64,000 nt of DNA from Cichorium intybus (GCA_023525715.1 CM042011.1:682001-746000), one strand, 5' to 3'. Positions 46,191-58,342 are shown, counted from the stretch's first letter. A program made the numbers and translations. Notes: generated by a model from the sequence alone, not told the origin.

Positions 46191-46532
46191 TAAAGTTTTG
46201 TTTTAGAATAAAAAAAATTAACCCAAAAACTATATCAAGCAACTTTTTTAGCTATTATATAAGTTTAGACATTTCAAAAGCTTAAAACTATTTTTGTAAA
46301 ATGTTTCTATACAACTAAAATAAAAGCTACAGGTTTCGGTTTATAGCTTTCACTTTAGCTTTAAGCTAACAACTTGCCATATATACTTGAACATCTTAAT
46401 ATTATAAATAAAAAATATCCTCGGTTGATCTAGATATTTACTACTTGTTTGTTTATGATTGTAATGATTTGCTCTTCCATTATCTTATTTGTTAAAAATG
46501 TTCAATGTCTTATTCTTTCATAACACCTCTTA

Positions 46533-47474
46533 GGTGCTGTTTGTTTTTTAAAAGGTAAAAGGTCTGCAGTCTGCAGACCACATTTGCAGAGCATCTACAG
46601 AGAAAAGATGGACTAAATGTCTGCAGACTGCAAGAAGAAGACTGTTTGTTTTTTAAAGTCTGCAAGTTGTGAAAATAAACTGAAATTTAAATAAACTGTT
46701 TTTTTAAGTAAAACATATGAGTATGTTCAATTTATGATATTAATGAATTTATGGATCAAATCAAACATTTATTTTTTAAATAATAAAGAATAAAAATTAC
46801 GTAAACAAAGTTGGATTTACAAATAGTTTGTAAAGCTAAAAATTTGCGTAAGATTGTGAACCAAAGTTCTAATGTTAAAATATATTTGTATGTTTCAAAT
46901 AGTTTATAAGTATGATTTACAATAAAAAAACGTCTATTATATGATATTAACGAATTTAAGGATCAAAGCAAAACATTTCTTTTTTTAAGTTTGTGACATT
47001 TTTTTTAAAAGTTTTACAAATTTATCTTCACTTTGTTTAAAAATATAGAAAAATAAATATTATTTACTTCGAAAAAGTAATGTTGATAAAAAAATCACAA
47101 CTATTAGTTAAAAAAATCAAAGTGTTTTTAAAAACAAATATGCGTATTTCTTTTTTTTTTAAATCGAAAGTGGCCGGCGGCTGCGGTTTGGTCGACGACG
47201 CAAAGAAGAGAAAAAGCGAGACCGGTTGGAGGAGAAAACGATATGCGTATTTCTTTTTTTTAGGTTAAAATTGTATTAATTTATTATTAGAAGAGCTCTG
47301 CAGACCCTTGAAGACATTCGTCCACATCTGCCCCAAAAAGAGGACGCGCAGACCTTTTTAGGTCTGCGGTCTTCGAAAAAACAAACACTCTGCGAATGTC
47401 CATGTCTGCGCGCCGTCTGCGTGGCGTAGACAAAAGTGTTCAGAAAGATCTGCAGAGAAAAAACAAACAGCCCC
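46533..47474. mobile_element. PIF/Harbinger-type non-autonomous element, 942 bp
   Basis: Ends GGTGCTGTTTGTTTTTT and AAAAAACAAACAGCCCC form inverted repeats with a TTA TSD (46530-46532 and 47475-47477). GTCTGCAG and TCTGCAGAC words cluster next to both ends. There is no transposase. A short GC-rich island at 47170-47240 stands out from the AT-rich core. Confidence 0.85.
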
Positions 47475-47477
47475 TTA

Positions 47478-49819
47478 ATTCATCAAACTTTAAACCATTG
47501 CATATCGATTAGAGTATTCCGTTGTTTTCTACCCCCCCCCCCCCCCAAAAAAAAAGGGATACCCATGTAAGAGATACCGAGCATGTTATTTGGTGTGTGA
47601 GGTGGCATCCCAAATTTGGAAAGTAGTTAGTTGATGGGGAGACTTGGTCTTTCTAGCTTTCCTTAATGCATCAGACGTGTTTAAGTGGTAGATAATTCTA
47701 ATTTGTATGTTTACAACAAATCGGTTTTGGAAGCGGTTTGCATGGTAACAATACACGTGGTTTGGAGTTATCTGAATGCGACGACCTTTAGAGTTAAGGA
47801 CTTTCATAAATATATCATGTGACAAACAAATTTTTTGTATAATGTAAGAATTAAACACAAATATTTTCATGATAAGAAGTTTGATGCTTGAACAACTAAG
47901 TGTTTTAACCGATATCAAAATGGTCAAAGAAGGCAAAAATATAGAAATTTATGTTTTAAGATCTCTTATTAAGTCATAATGAAGTGTTACTTAATTTTTA
48001 AATTTGTTTTAAGGACATGAGGGTAAAATGGGAAATTGGGGACAAAAAGTGAAGAAAATGTTTGTCAATCTTTAAAAACTAATATCACAAAATGTACAAG
48101 GAATTAGGAAAAATTCATCAATGTGACTTTTGTAATATTTGAGATAAAAATATAGAAAAAATATTTAGGTCATTTGGAGTTATAACAAAGAAGTTATAAA
48201 GATTTTAAAATTGCCTAAAAGTGACAAAATTGGCCAAGTATCCATGTTTGAGGAACTGTACCGAGAAATCTAGATAGAGTCAGCCATAAGTCAGTAAAGA
48301 GAACTTTTAAAGTTCATTCTCACCTTTCCAAATACATAGAGTTTGTAAAAATCAGACTATATATGTGGAAGTTATGACTATGTAAAAATCAGTAAAAATT
48401 ATGTAAAGTGCTGAAATATTTTTCCAAGGAATGAAAGCATATGGGTATTTTCCACATCTTTTGACTAAGTCAAAATCAGAAAAGCCAATATGCATGTTTT
48501 TTGTTTCCTTTGTTCGTCAAAGAAAATAAATGAGAAAAGGATAGAGGAATGGAAGCAAATCGCAAACACAACATGCACACACACTGGTTGCACGTGTGTG
48601 TGTGCGCGCGAATCAGGGAGAGGGACAGAGAAAATCCGATAATGAGAGTGATCGAGACGCAGAGTGATAGCAGTAGCGGAGCGTTATTGGTGGCCAGCAG
48701 TTGTGCTAGTGCGACGAGGAGGAGGTCCGACGACGACCCATGAGTGGTCGGAAAAATTCAGCAATGCAACTAGAAACACTTATCTTTCTCATTTGGGCAG
48801 AATTTTCTTAGGCAATGTCTTATTTTCTTAGAACCCTAAAAATTTGTTATAGAAATTTGACATCTTAAATTTATTATGAAATTAGTACTTAAGAACTTGA
48901 ATGTGTTTTGTGATAAGCTTGTGAACACCAAGTGTAAAGAATTGATTGTGTTCATCGCTGGTTTTTCTATTATGAGTAAATATTGGTATTTAGGATTGAA
49001 ATTTGAAACCACTGGCGAAAAATATTACAGCGATTGGGTTTTTGAGCTAAGTTGTGTTAGAGGTGATATAAAGTGGGTGAATATAAATGTTTGGAAGCCA
49101 ACATGGTATTGTTTACATCATATGAAATTCATACAAACCGAAGTGAAATTTATGATTTTTGGAAATAGTTAAAGAAGATGATTATGGCTGACTTTTCTGT
49201 TTTGATCAAATTTGACCATAGAAAAGGAATTTAGACTTGATTTTTATGATTAGGAAACGTTGGTATGTTGGTATGTAAACATAAAAGAATGCTTGGAAGA
49301 TGTTACTTGGAATTCATGCTTTATGATAAAAGGGATTATAACAAATCTACCATTGGAATGTAATATTGTAATTATACAATTTGTTGGGATTTATAAATGT
49401 AATTTAGAAATTTATCATGTATGTTGGTTTTGGAATGGAATTGTGAATTCCAACCTTTTGGGACAATTTTGGTATGTACAAAAATAACACAAAATAGAAC
49501 ATAGAATTTAATTATAATGATATTATTAAGTGTTGTGGATGTGATGAAATCATGTGAATGAAAAAATGATATGTTCACAACGGTTTCTAATTTTAGAAAC
49601 TTTATTAGTTGAAATGTGTAAATGTGGCATAAATGAGTAAAATGAAAGATGTTTTGATATCTAGCCATTGATATAAACCTATAAAGAAGTAACAATTAAA
49701 ATGATGTTAAAATAACCTTGTAGAAACCCAAAAACATGATAATTAGTCATAGTGGGACAAAAAAGGTAACGTGCCCAAAATGATTATTATGCTTTAATAA
49801 TCACACTTAACCCTTGGAA
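47478..49819. other. No gene recognised; C15 tract at 47532-47546
   Basis: A run of 15 C followed by nine A is the only sharp feature. Short ORFs (116 codons at 47586-47936 minus, 98 codons at 48876-49172 plus) have no domain. From about 47565 the style (TGTAAGAGAT, then long AT-rich sequence) could be the left part of the decayed LTR E. Confidence 0.4.
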
Positions 49820-50503
49820 TGGAATTATATAAGGATTAGAAGGAGTTCATGAATAATTAGACAAATATTATATGTTTGGTTGTGTATTATGTTCTAGTCT
49901 TTTATTAAATCAATAGAGGTTGAAGGATGCTTGGAAGCAATGAATGTCTAGAGATATGTAGATTAGTGTAGCTAGACATATCTAGCTACTAAGGTGAGTA
50001 CATGTAAACTTTTAATTGGGTACATAGCAAACAAGATTTCTTTAACTACCAGGTTTTCACTACTAAATGATTTTGATTGTGAAATGTTTTGTTTTACACA
50101 AGTTCAGCATTATGTTTACAAGTTTATAATTTTTCAAGTAATTGGCATGCTAGTTGTGTAAATTGAATCTTAACAATGTCCGTTGAAAGATTTATTTGAG
50201 TTTGGGTCGTTTGCTTATGAAATTATTGGGGGTTTTGAAGTTTCACTCACTAAAGTCATTTGATCTTTATTATGTTCATGTTAAGTCTTTTTCAATTTGA
50301 TTATTACTCACTAAGCTTTTTTAAATTTGACTTAAGTATGTTTTTTAGGCTTTTGAGCTAAAGTTTAAATTATTGATTTTAGTTGGATTATTGGTTATGT
50401 AATGTTGTTTTGGTTTTAGTACTGAATGCATTCATATGTTTTAATCCAGACAGGATCTTACCCGCGGAAGGGGGGTCACATAGACACTACTGGGATGATA
50501 CCT

Positions 50504-52639
50504 TGTAAGAACCCGAGAGAAATTGCAATAAAATGTAAAATGACTATGTGTAATAGTAAAGTTAAGAAAAAGGGCAAATTCGTCATTTGCCATGTTTTGG
50601 ACCATAATGTAAAATATTTCGTGTATGTGGGTAATAATGTAAAATATGTAAAGCATTATGTAATAAAAACTTGATTTAAGTGCTAAAATAAGAAAATTGG
50701 AACTTGAGGGAGTAAACTGCAAATATTGGAGCTATAAAAGGAAAGAACTCTCCTCAAAGTTCCCAGAAGACTTGGGAGAGTTCTAGAGGAAGCGGGAGGA
50801 TACGAGTTCTGATGATTCACGAAATCTGAAACAAGAATTGAAGTTGCAAACTGAAGAGTAGCTTGGATTTGAAGATTTCTAAACCAAGAGAGGTAAGAAA
50901 TCATCTTTAGACATGCACTATTCATCATCTTCTCGGGACAGAATTTGGAACATGGATTTTTGACCTTCAAATCATGATTCTAGTGATTATTTCCAACTAA
51001 ATATGGTATAAACACTCAATAAACACACATATCTCAAGGGTGTTATGAAATTTTGAAAATTTGGGGTTTGAGCTCATGAACCTTAGCCACGGGTTCATGA
51101 GATTTAAAACTGATTCCAGAGTTTTCATTAAGTCTTATGAATCACTTAGGATGTATTAAGACATCCCCAAGTGATTAATTTCGAAAATTGGTGTTTTTGG
51201 GTGTAAAATGTTAAAAACAGGATTTTATGGAATTGAAGTAGGAATTAGTTGTTTCTATGGGTTAAAACCTGATGTAAATGAAGGGTTTTGGTCCTGGAAC
51301 ATTTCCTAGTGATTAAGTCATGCAATAAGGGCTTAACAAGAGAAAAATGAGAGTTTATAGCACAAAAATCGGACATTCTGGTCTGTACCAGCAGCGATCG
51401 CGACGCGACGACCACCTTGGTCGAGTCGCGAAGGTTGCAGTCTTCGAGTCATGACCAGACACTTGGTCGAGTCGCAAAGCATGCAGTCTTCGAGTCGCGA
51501 CCACACCCTTGGTCGAGTCGCGAGGCGGCGCCAGCAGACCATGCAGTGAGATTTTGAGTTTTTAGATTTTGACCAAAACTTGTCCGTTTGACCCCAAATT
51601 TTAAACATAGGTTTATTATGGCCCAAAACTTTGTAGAAAATTTTCGGAACCGAAATACGACTTCCCGAGGGTACTGTAGTAAAATACGCGTATTTCGGGA
51701 AAATTTACAAACGAAAGGAAGTTATTATAATGAGAGTTGTAGTCTAATTATAATCAGTAGTTGCATAGTGTGGCACTTCTGTGCTGTAAAATTAATTGTT
51801 ATATATATGAATTGAATAAAAATGTATATCTTGTAACTAATAGGTGGTGGTTCAAATACGGTGAACCAAGCGAAGGAAAAGGAGTTCAAGAAGCTAAATA
51901 ACTCCTAGGTGACTCGAGGTGAGTGTTATGTGGATTTTTGGGTACATAGTAAAATGAATTTTATTTAAAATGTTTTGGAGTCAAAGTGGTTTTATGATTT
52001 TAAAAGTATTTTATGAAAAATATGATTAAAATGTGTAAAGAAAGAAAATCAGAAATACAGTGAACTAATAATGTGATTGGCCCATGATAAGTTGCTTAGT
52101 ATCCGGATAAAGACCACTGCCTACTGCGGTAGGGGTGGCAATAAGACACTACTGAGATGGTACCTCCCGTCGCGAAGTAGTTGTCTTACCTTGATAGATG
52201 AATTCGTTTCATACTATTGGGGAAGTAGTTATACGGGTGCGTCTCGTATAAAACATACGGGTGCGCTCGTAGGAATGTACAATCACAAAATAAGGAATAC
52301 CTATGGGTGCGCTCATAGGAAATAAAATATTGGAAAATTTAAAGAGTGAAACTATTGTTGAAAAATTGTTTTGGGTCTAAACCCATAATACTCACGAGAC
52401 ATTATGTCTCACGTATTGTTTTTAAAATGCTATGTACTCAGGTAAGCGGGAAGGGCGTTAGAAGAGTCGGGTGTGGGACCGTAGTTTCTGCTGTACAAAA
52501 TGTAAAATAAACAGGTTTGAACTGTGGTTTTGATGCAAATTTGTGATACCCCGTTTGTGAAAACTTAAATGGTTTGTATGATTAAATATTTGTAATATAA
52601 GTTTGGAAAAAAAAATTGTGTAAAAGTTGGGGTGTTACA
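50504..52639 (+). mobile_element. Solo LTR, family C, 2,136 bp
   Basis: Starts TGTAAGAACCC and ends GGGGTGTTACA, with TSD TACCT on both sides (50499-50503 and 52640-52644) and no internal region, so it is the product of LTR-LTR recombination. TATA box TATAAAAG at 50733-50740. A GC-rich cluster at 51392-51530 holds CAGCGATCGCGACGCGACG and several GTCGAGTCGCGA words. Confidence 0.9.
50892..52441 (+). other. Predicted LTR intron module, family C
   Basis: Donor GAGAG|GTAAGA at 50892, 150 bp after the TATA box; acceptor AACTAATAG ending 51843; a 75-nt middle segment 51844-51918; donor CGAG|GTGAGT at 51919; CTCAC then hairpin GAGACAT/ATGTCTC at 52396-52410; acceptor TGTACTCAG ending 52441. The first donor context (TTGAAGATTT... 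GGTAAGAAATC) matches family A. Confidence 0.45.
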
Positions 52640-53345
52640 TACCTCCTGTAGCGAAGTAGTAGTCTCAACCACAACCTTATAGGTGGGTGTGTCCTATCCT
52701 ATGAAGGGGGGTTACCTATGCAATCACAACCTCGTGGAGTGGTTCTGTTCCATTCCATGAAGGGGAGTTCTATACAGGGGCGCCCGTATCATTGTTTTGA
52801 TGTTCCAAATTTTTGGATTTTTATTGGACTTTAAAGTTTGATTTTTAGTTTATGGGCGTTGGTATATGGTTTTAGTTTTTGATGTTGTCTTATACTAATG
52901 AAAGGTTTTTATTGATATCTTTATCTTTATTTTTTGTTGGGTCTAAAACTCATGTATTGGTGATACGAGTTTTAACATGATTTCAAAATGATTGCAAGTA
53001 TGAACTTTCAATAAGATTTTCCAAGTACCAGTTTACATAAACTTCAGTGAAGAAATATACTTTTCAAGTTGATAATTTACTTTAACATATTGTTGGGTTT
53101 AAAACTCGTGTATCTCACAAGGCAATTTGTCTTACGTATTATTGTTTTAATGCTATGTATCTTAGGAACATGTTGAGTAACATTGGATCAAAGAAATGAA
53201 GGACTTACAAGCTATTTGAGGTTTTATCAATAGAAATGATGACCGAAAGATAGACTGATTCCTTAGACGGTATAGTCATGATATATATTCAGAGATACTT
53301 GTTTGTGGTATAGTATTACCCTTATAGTTATGTTGTGATGTTTAG

Positions 53346-56300
53346 TGTAACACCCCATTTTTGGCGTTAGCGATAATAAATATTTCCAATTATTTAGTAT
53401 CGTATTTTAAAATAAAGGAAATAGATTTTATATTGGAAGCGAATCGTGGAATCAAACATTGATTATTACGACTAATAATAATAATAATGACGAAATAATA
53501 ACTCTAATCTAATTTATAAGTTGAGAGGAAGATTATGTCATATTTGTATACTTAATAAGTTGTATTTGGAGGTTTTGGGTTAACTAAAATTATAGGACCA
53601 AAATAGAGGGGCCATTTTTTGCAATTTAACCATAGTACATATAATTCTTTTTCTTTTGGGGGGCTGCTGCGTTTTTGGATGGAGAAAAGAAAGATCAAGA
53701 GCCTCTTGGCTCTCATGGAAACCCTAACCCTCTCTATTCCCGTTTTTGAAGACCCACCCCCAGTGTTCGATCATTTCCCGTAGATTCAGATGTTGGATCG
53801 CCACGAAATTTTAACTGAAGGTTCCCAAGATATAAATTAAGGTTCTGATCGAAGGATTTTCGATTTCAATGTCTAGAAGTGGAGTTATGAATTTCGCAAC
53901 ATGACTTAGGGTTTCTGACAGATTCCTCTGCTGAGTCTTCCTTCTTGAGAAAATCATATCTGGAGTTCCAGAGGTCAAATAAGGTTAGTACCGGTGCACA
54001 CGGTTCACAAATTGAGTTGAGCAACTTACTACAGTAGACCATTATCCGTTTTGAAGACCAGAGATACGGGGTAATTACTCATCTTTACGTACTGCTCTAA
54101 TTCCGTTCAGATTAGTCATGCTGTTTTGTTTATTTTATAAAAGGAGTTTGGAGAAAGCTTTTTACATGATTCCGCCTCCTAGAATCATTGTATTTAAGTA
54201 AATTTGATATCTGGAAAAGATGGATGTCTAATTCCATTCCCAAGTTTATGGTAATTGGGAAATATCACAGACCAATGTTTTTCTCATCAGCACTATCGTT
54301 TCTGATTTGTTCTGTATTGTGAATTTTGTATCTTGATTTTGAAAACGTATTTTGAGTTGGTTCCAACTCTCAGATCTCTATTGTTGAGTCTATTTTACTC
54401 ATGATTTTTCCTAGGGTCTGATTCCATACGAAAGTTGGGTGGAAGTTGCAATTTGCACCAACTGGTCCAGGACTGTCCTGTACAGATAATTATGCATTGG
54501 TAAATTCATAATTAAATGTACAAAAATTGTTTGGGGGCAAGGTCAGTTGCCTTAGTTCCCTGTTGAAGTCTAGTTTGTCCTCACCAAATTTTAGAATTCA
54601 TTTCTTAACCCATTTTGATCGAGTATTATTTCTTTAAGATGTGGTTCAGTAGGTGGACTGATTGCATCAGTCAACTTTGGAGATTTTTCATTTATTCTTG
54701 AAAGGTGAAAAAGACCTGAGGTCAGGCCCTGTAATCTTTCCCTTGGGTCTAGTTTACCCATGATTTTTATTGGATTTTATTTTCAATCTTTCCTTGACCT
54801 AATATTGCAAATCTTGTTGAGGGTCCAGAAATCAGCCTTGCTGTCAGTTTCCTCTTTTGTGTTAATCATCTTAGTTTTTGGTTTTGGATGTCATGATGTG
54901 GGCTTGGGTTTACTTAAAATTAATTGAATCATATAATAACTTATTTGTTGAGTAAAAGTAAATAAAAAGGGGTGGGGGTATATGTCGAGACACGGTGCAT
55001 GTCGAAAGTTATAAACATTTAAACTATATGCAACGCTATAAGTATCTAATTATAGTAATGTTAATTAGTGTATTTGGTAATAATTAACTTAATATACCTT
55101 ATAGGAGTATAAGGTGTGCGGTTTTAAGCTTGGTTGGATTTACGGAGTTGCCGCACGGATTTCTACATTGCCGACTTGAGGTGAGTACATGCAGTATTTT
55201 TACCCATTCTGGGGTACATGGCAAGTAAGTATTTTCAATATTTCTTATAAAATTTCTATATGTGAAATTATATGCAAGAGTATTATCTCTAACTTGTTTG
55301 TGGAAGTATAATGTTATATTTAAAGTTATGTTTGGTCTATGAGCCAATTATGTGAAAGTATGTTTTGGTTTATGAACTACTTATGTGAAAGTAAATTATT
55401 AATACAAGTTATACATGTTTGAAAGTATGGATAGGCATATAGCCATAAAATGTTTAAGAAGTATGTTTTGGTACAAATTTTATATGTTTTCCAAGTATGA
55501 AAGGGCATATAGCCACAAGATGTTTGGAAAGTATGATTTGGCAATAAGCCTAAAATGTTATAAAGATATGTTCTAAACATATGGTTTATATGAACGAAAG
55601 TTATGTATTTGGCATCTAGCCATAAAGACATAAAATGATGTAGTTTGGCATTTGGCCACAAGTTATATGTTTATGAGGAATGTTCAAGCAAGCAGCAAGT
55701 TTTTGTATGACTGGTAAATGTAGCAAGCAGCGTTAGTAAGGGAACTATGTTCCAACCTACCCGGGTTAGGTAAGGGGTCTACTGGGGACAAGCCCCATCG
55801 CGAAGTAGATCGCCTCAGCACTTCTATGGTGAGGATTGATCCGTTCGTTCTAGCCATAGAGACTTGGGGTATCACTTATAGTGATTAAAGCCCTAAGTAT
55901 AAAAATCCAGCAAGCTTATAAAACCAGTCAAAGAAAGTAAGAAAGATGTATTTTTGCAAAGTAAATCATAAAATGATTTTTGAGAAGTAAAGAGTTATAG
56001 TATATTGTTATTATAAAGTTTTGAAAGAAGATATTTTTGCAAGGCATGATATGTAATATTTTGGAAAGTAAAGAGCTATGGCATGGTGTTATTATAAAAC
56101 TTGAAAGATGTTTTATGTTATAAGTTTTTACATAAAGATTGAAAAAGAAGTTAAAGGTTTGAGTCTAAAACTCATGTAACTCACGAGACAATTTTTGTCT
56201 TACGTATTCTATGTTTTGCCATGTATTCCAGGTTAAAAATAAGTTGCTATAAATGGGATGAAGTTTAGCAGGAGTGGAGCTTGAGTTAGCTCCTAACTTG

Positions 56301-56471
56301 GACACAAGGTTTAATCCTCTTCTTGCTTACTATGGTTAGATTTGGTATGGATTTGTAACACCCACAGTTTTAAAAATGTAAATTATCGGTTTTTGATAAA
56401 CCGTATTTTTGTATTCATGTATTTAAACGAAAACCATAGTATTTGCAAACAGTAGAAATGGGGGTGTCTCA
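53346..56471 (+). mobile_element. Solo LTR, family D, 3,126 bp
   Basis: Starts TGTAACACCCC and ends GGGGGTGTCTCA with TSD TTTAG (53341-53345 and 56472-56476) and no internal region. The left 600 bp include GAAACCCTAACCCTCT-rich sequence; the right part has GGCATATAGCCA-type short repeats at 55430-55650. Confidence 0.85.
53984..56231 (+). other. Predicted LTR intron module, family D
   Basis: First donor weak (ATAAG|GTTAGT at 53984). Acceptor ACCTTATAG ending 55104; a 76-nt middle segment 55105-55180; donor TTGAG|GTGAGT at 55181; CTCAC then hairpin AGACAA/TTGTCT at 56185-56200; acceptor TGTATTCCAG ending 56231. Confidence 0.4.
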
Positions 56472-56746
56472 TTTAGTATGTCCCGACTTTTATTAGGGCT
56501 ATTTTATTTGAGTCGGGTAGGTATGGATTTGATCCAATTAGCACATTTGTTTTTTATTGTAACCCCCAAAACTGTTTAAACATTTTTAAAACTCATTTGT
56601 TTTTGTTGTGACCAAAATTTTTAAAGACATGACTTAATGTGTAACGTCCCGGATTTTAGGTTAATTTAAAATTTTTAGTGAAACACGTTTAGCCCCTAGG
56701 ATTTTGTATATTATTTTTATTTCACCCAAATGTCATACTTTCTAAC

Positions 56747-57412
56747 TAGGGGTGTGAGAAAAAACCGAAACCGAATAACCGAACCGAACCGAATGATATT
56801 TGGGTTGTTTGGTTCGGGTTATTTGGTTTTCGGTTAATTTGGTTTGGTTAACCGAATAATGATACCTTATTCGGTTTGGTTTTGGTTAAAATTTAATTGT
56901 TTTGGTTAAACCGAAAAACCGAATAAATTATTAATTAATATATATTTTTATAAATTAATATTTTATATCTTAATTCATATATATTTGTTAAAAGGAAACT
57001 TTATAATTCCTTAATAAGTTACAATGAACTATATATGTATAAAGCTCAATTAGTCCAATAATGCAATCGTCTAAAGTCCAAACTCGACATACCCATTTTA
57101 CTATTTGAGATCGTCTTTTTTTTTATCGTTCCTTTTTTCCTCATATGTTATGTACTTATGTATGGTTTTTTTGTTTTCATTTGGTAAAAGTTCAGTGAGT
57201 TTTGTTTTCTTAAGTTTATGTATATTTTTTCTTACGAATGTTTATATGGTTTAACCGGTAAACCGATCCGATTAACCGTAACCGAATAAACCAAAACCGA
57301 TTAAACCGAACCTTATTTGGTTTGGTTATGGTTAGTTTTAAAATGTCAAAAAATCGAAAAAACCGAACCAAAAAAACCGAAAACCGAAAAAACCGACCGA
57401 ATAACACCCCTA
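56747..57412. mobile_element. hAT MITE, 666 bp, CCGAA-rich
   Basis: Ends TAGGGGTGT and ACACCCCTA with an 8-bp TSD TTTCTAAC (56739-56746 and 57413-57420). Subterminal AACCGAA words on the left and right form repeated arrays in opposite orientation. No transposase. Confidence 0.92.
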
Positions 57413-57474
57413 TTTCTAACAATCTAAGTTCCTAATCTTGGCAAAACCCACCCATACTTGTAATTAAGTTCCAA

Positions 57475-57516
<42 letters not shown>
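57475..57516. repeat. (ATT)n microsatellite
   Basis: About 14 ATT units inside the short LTR remnant. Confidence 0.95.
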
Positions 57517-57887
57517 TATCGCTAAAAAGTTAACTAATTTGCCAAAACTACGCATCGGGAAATAGAGCGTTACAACTCTCCCCAACTTATAAGAATTTCA
57601 TCCCCTAAATTCAACTCTAACACCTCACGATCAAGATGCCACAATCTTTCATACGACTCTTAGATCTATAATTCTCCCTTCTTACCCCAGCAAATAGGGT
57701 TCCCATGCCTTCTCGCACACAACCTCTTGTGAAGCGGCATACCGATGCTATAAATGGCAACTGCCAATGAAGGCGAATTCAGCCAGTAGGAGGTAAACAT
57801 CCCAACTACCCCTCCCCTAAAGTCCAAAGCTTTTCTTTATGCCACTTGCTACTCCATCTTCATCCCTGACCAGCGGCAACCTTCTAT

Positions 57888-58334
57888 CAGGGCCGTTCCT
57901 GATGGTGGTCAACACGGGCGACCGTCCAGGGTCCATCGTCTTAGGGGGCCCAAAAACTGTATGTCCAATATAATATATATGTATGTAATAGTCTTTTAAC
58001 AAATACAAGTTGTTGAATGTTCTTATAATTTTTTAAACCAAATAGTACTTCGGGGATAAGATTTTTAATGAATTATTAGATACACTGAAATTGTTACATC
58101 TTAATATGAATTATTTAAGGGATCAAGGTTATGACAGTAGTTCCAAATATTGAAGGAAAACACCAAGGCATTAAAAAACGACTACTTGTAATTGTTATAG
58201 CTATATATATCTATAAAACTATTATTATGAAAAATGCTAGAAAATATATTTTTTATAACTAGTTTTGCTAAATTTTTTAGTGGCCTTTGTTTCTTCTCTC
58301 GTCCCGGGCCCCAAAAAAGTTTTGACCGGCCCTG
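57888..58334. mobile_element. hAT MITE, 447 bp
   Basis: Inverted ends CAGGGCCG and CGGCCCTG with an 8-bp TSD CCTTCTAT (57880-57887 and 58335-58342). GGGGGCCCAAAAA and CGGGCCCCAAAAAAG lie inward of the ends. No transposase. Confidence 0.9.
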
Positions 58335-58342
58335 CCTTCTAT

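Larger units (their letters stand above)
49820..53345 (+). mobile_element. Decayed LTR (family E), split by solo LTR C
   Basis: A TATATAAGG-type TATA box near 49828, then the LTR-module order: acceptor ATCAATAG ending 49916, a 77-nt middle segment 49917-49993, donor CTAAG|GTGAGT at 49994, then CTCAC with hairpin AAGGCAA/TTGTCTT at 53119-53133, then acceptor TGTATCTTAG ending 53165. The solo LTR C (50504-52639) interrupts it. The words GACACTACTGGGATGATACCT and, after the insertion, GCGAAGTAGTAGTCT match the inside of LTR C (about 52145-52190), so C landed in a relative of itself. The outer limits of E are not clear. Confidence 0.55.
56642..57574 (-). mobile_element. Short LTR remnant on the minus strand, split by an hAT MITE
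   Basis: On the minus strand it starts TGTAACGCTC and ends CCGGGACGTTACA, about 260 bp once the MITE 56747-57412 and one TSD are removed. A purine-rich TTGGGGAGAGT lies just upstream on that strand, like a polypurine tract, so this is probably the 3' LTR of an otherwise lost element. There is no TSD. The neighbouring 57580-57870 may be its internal tail; no coding frame was resolved. Confidence 0.5.
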
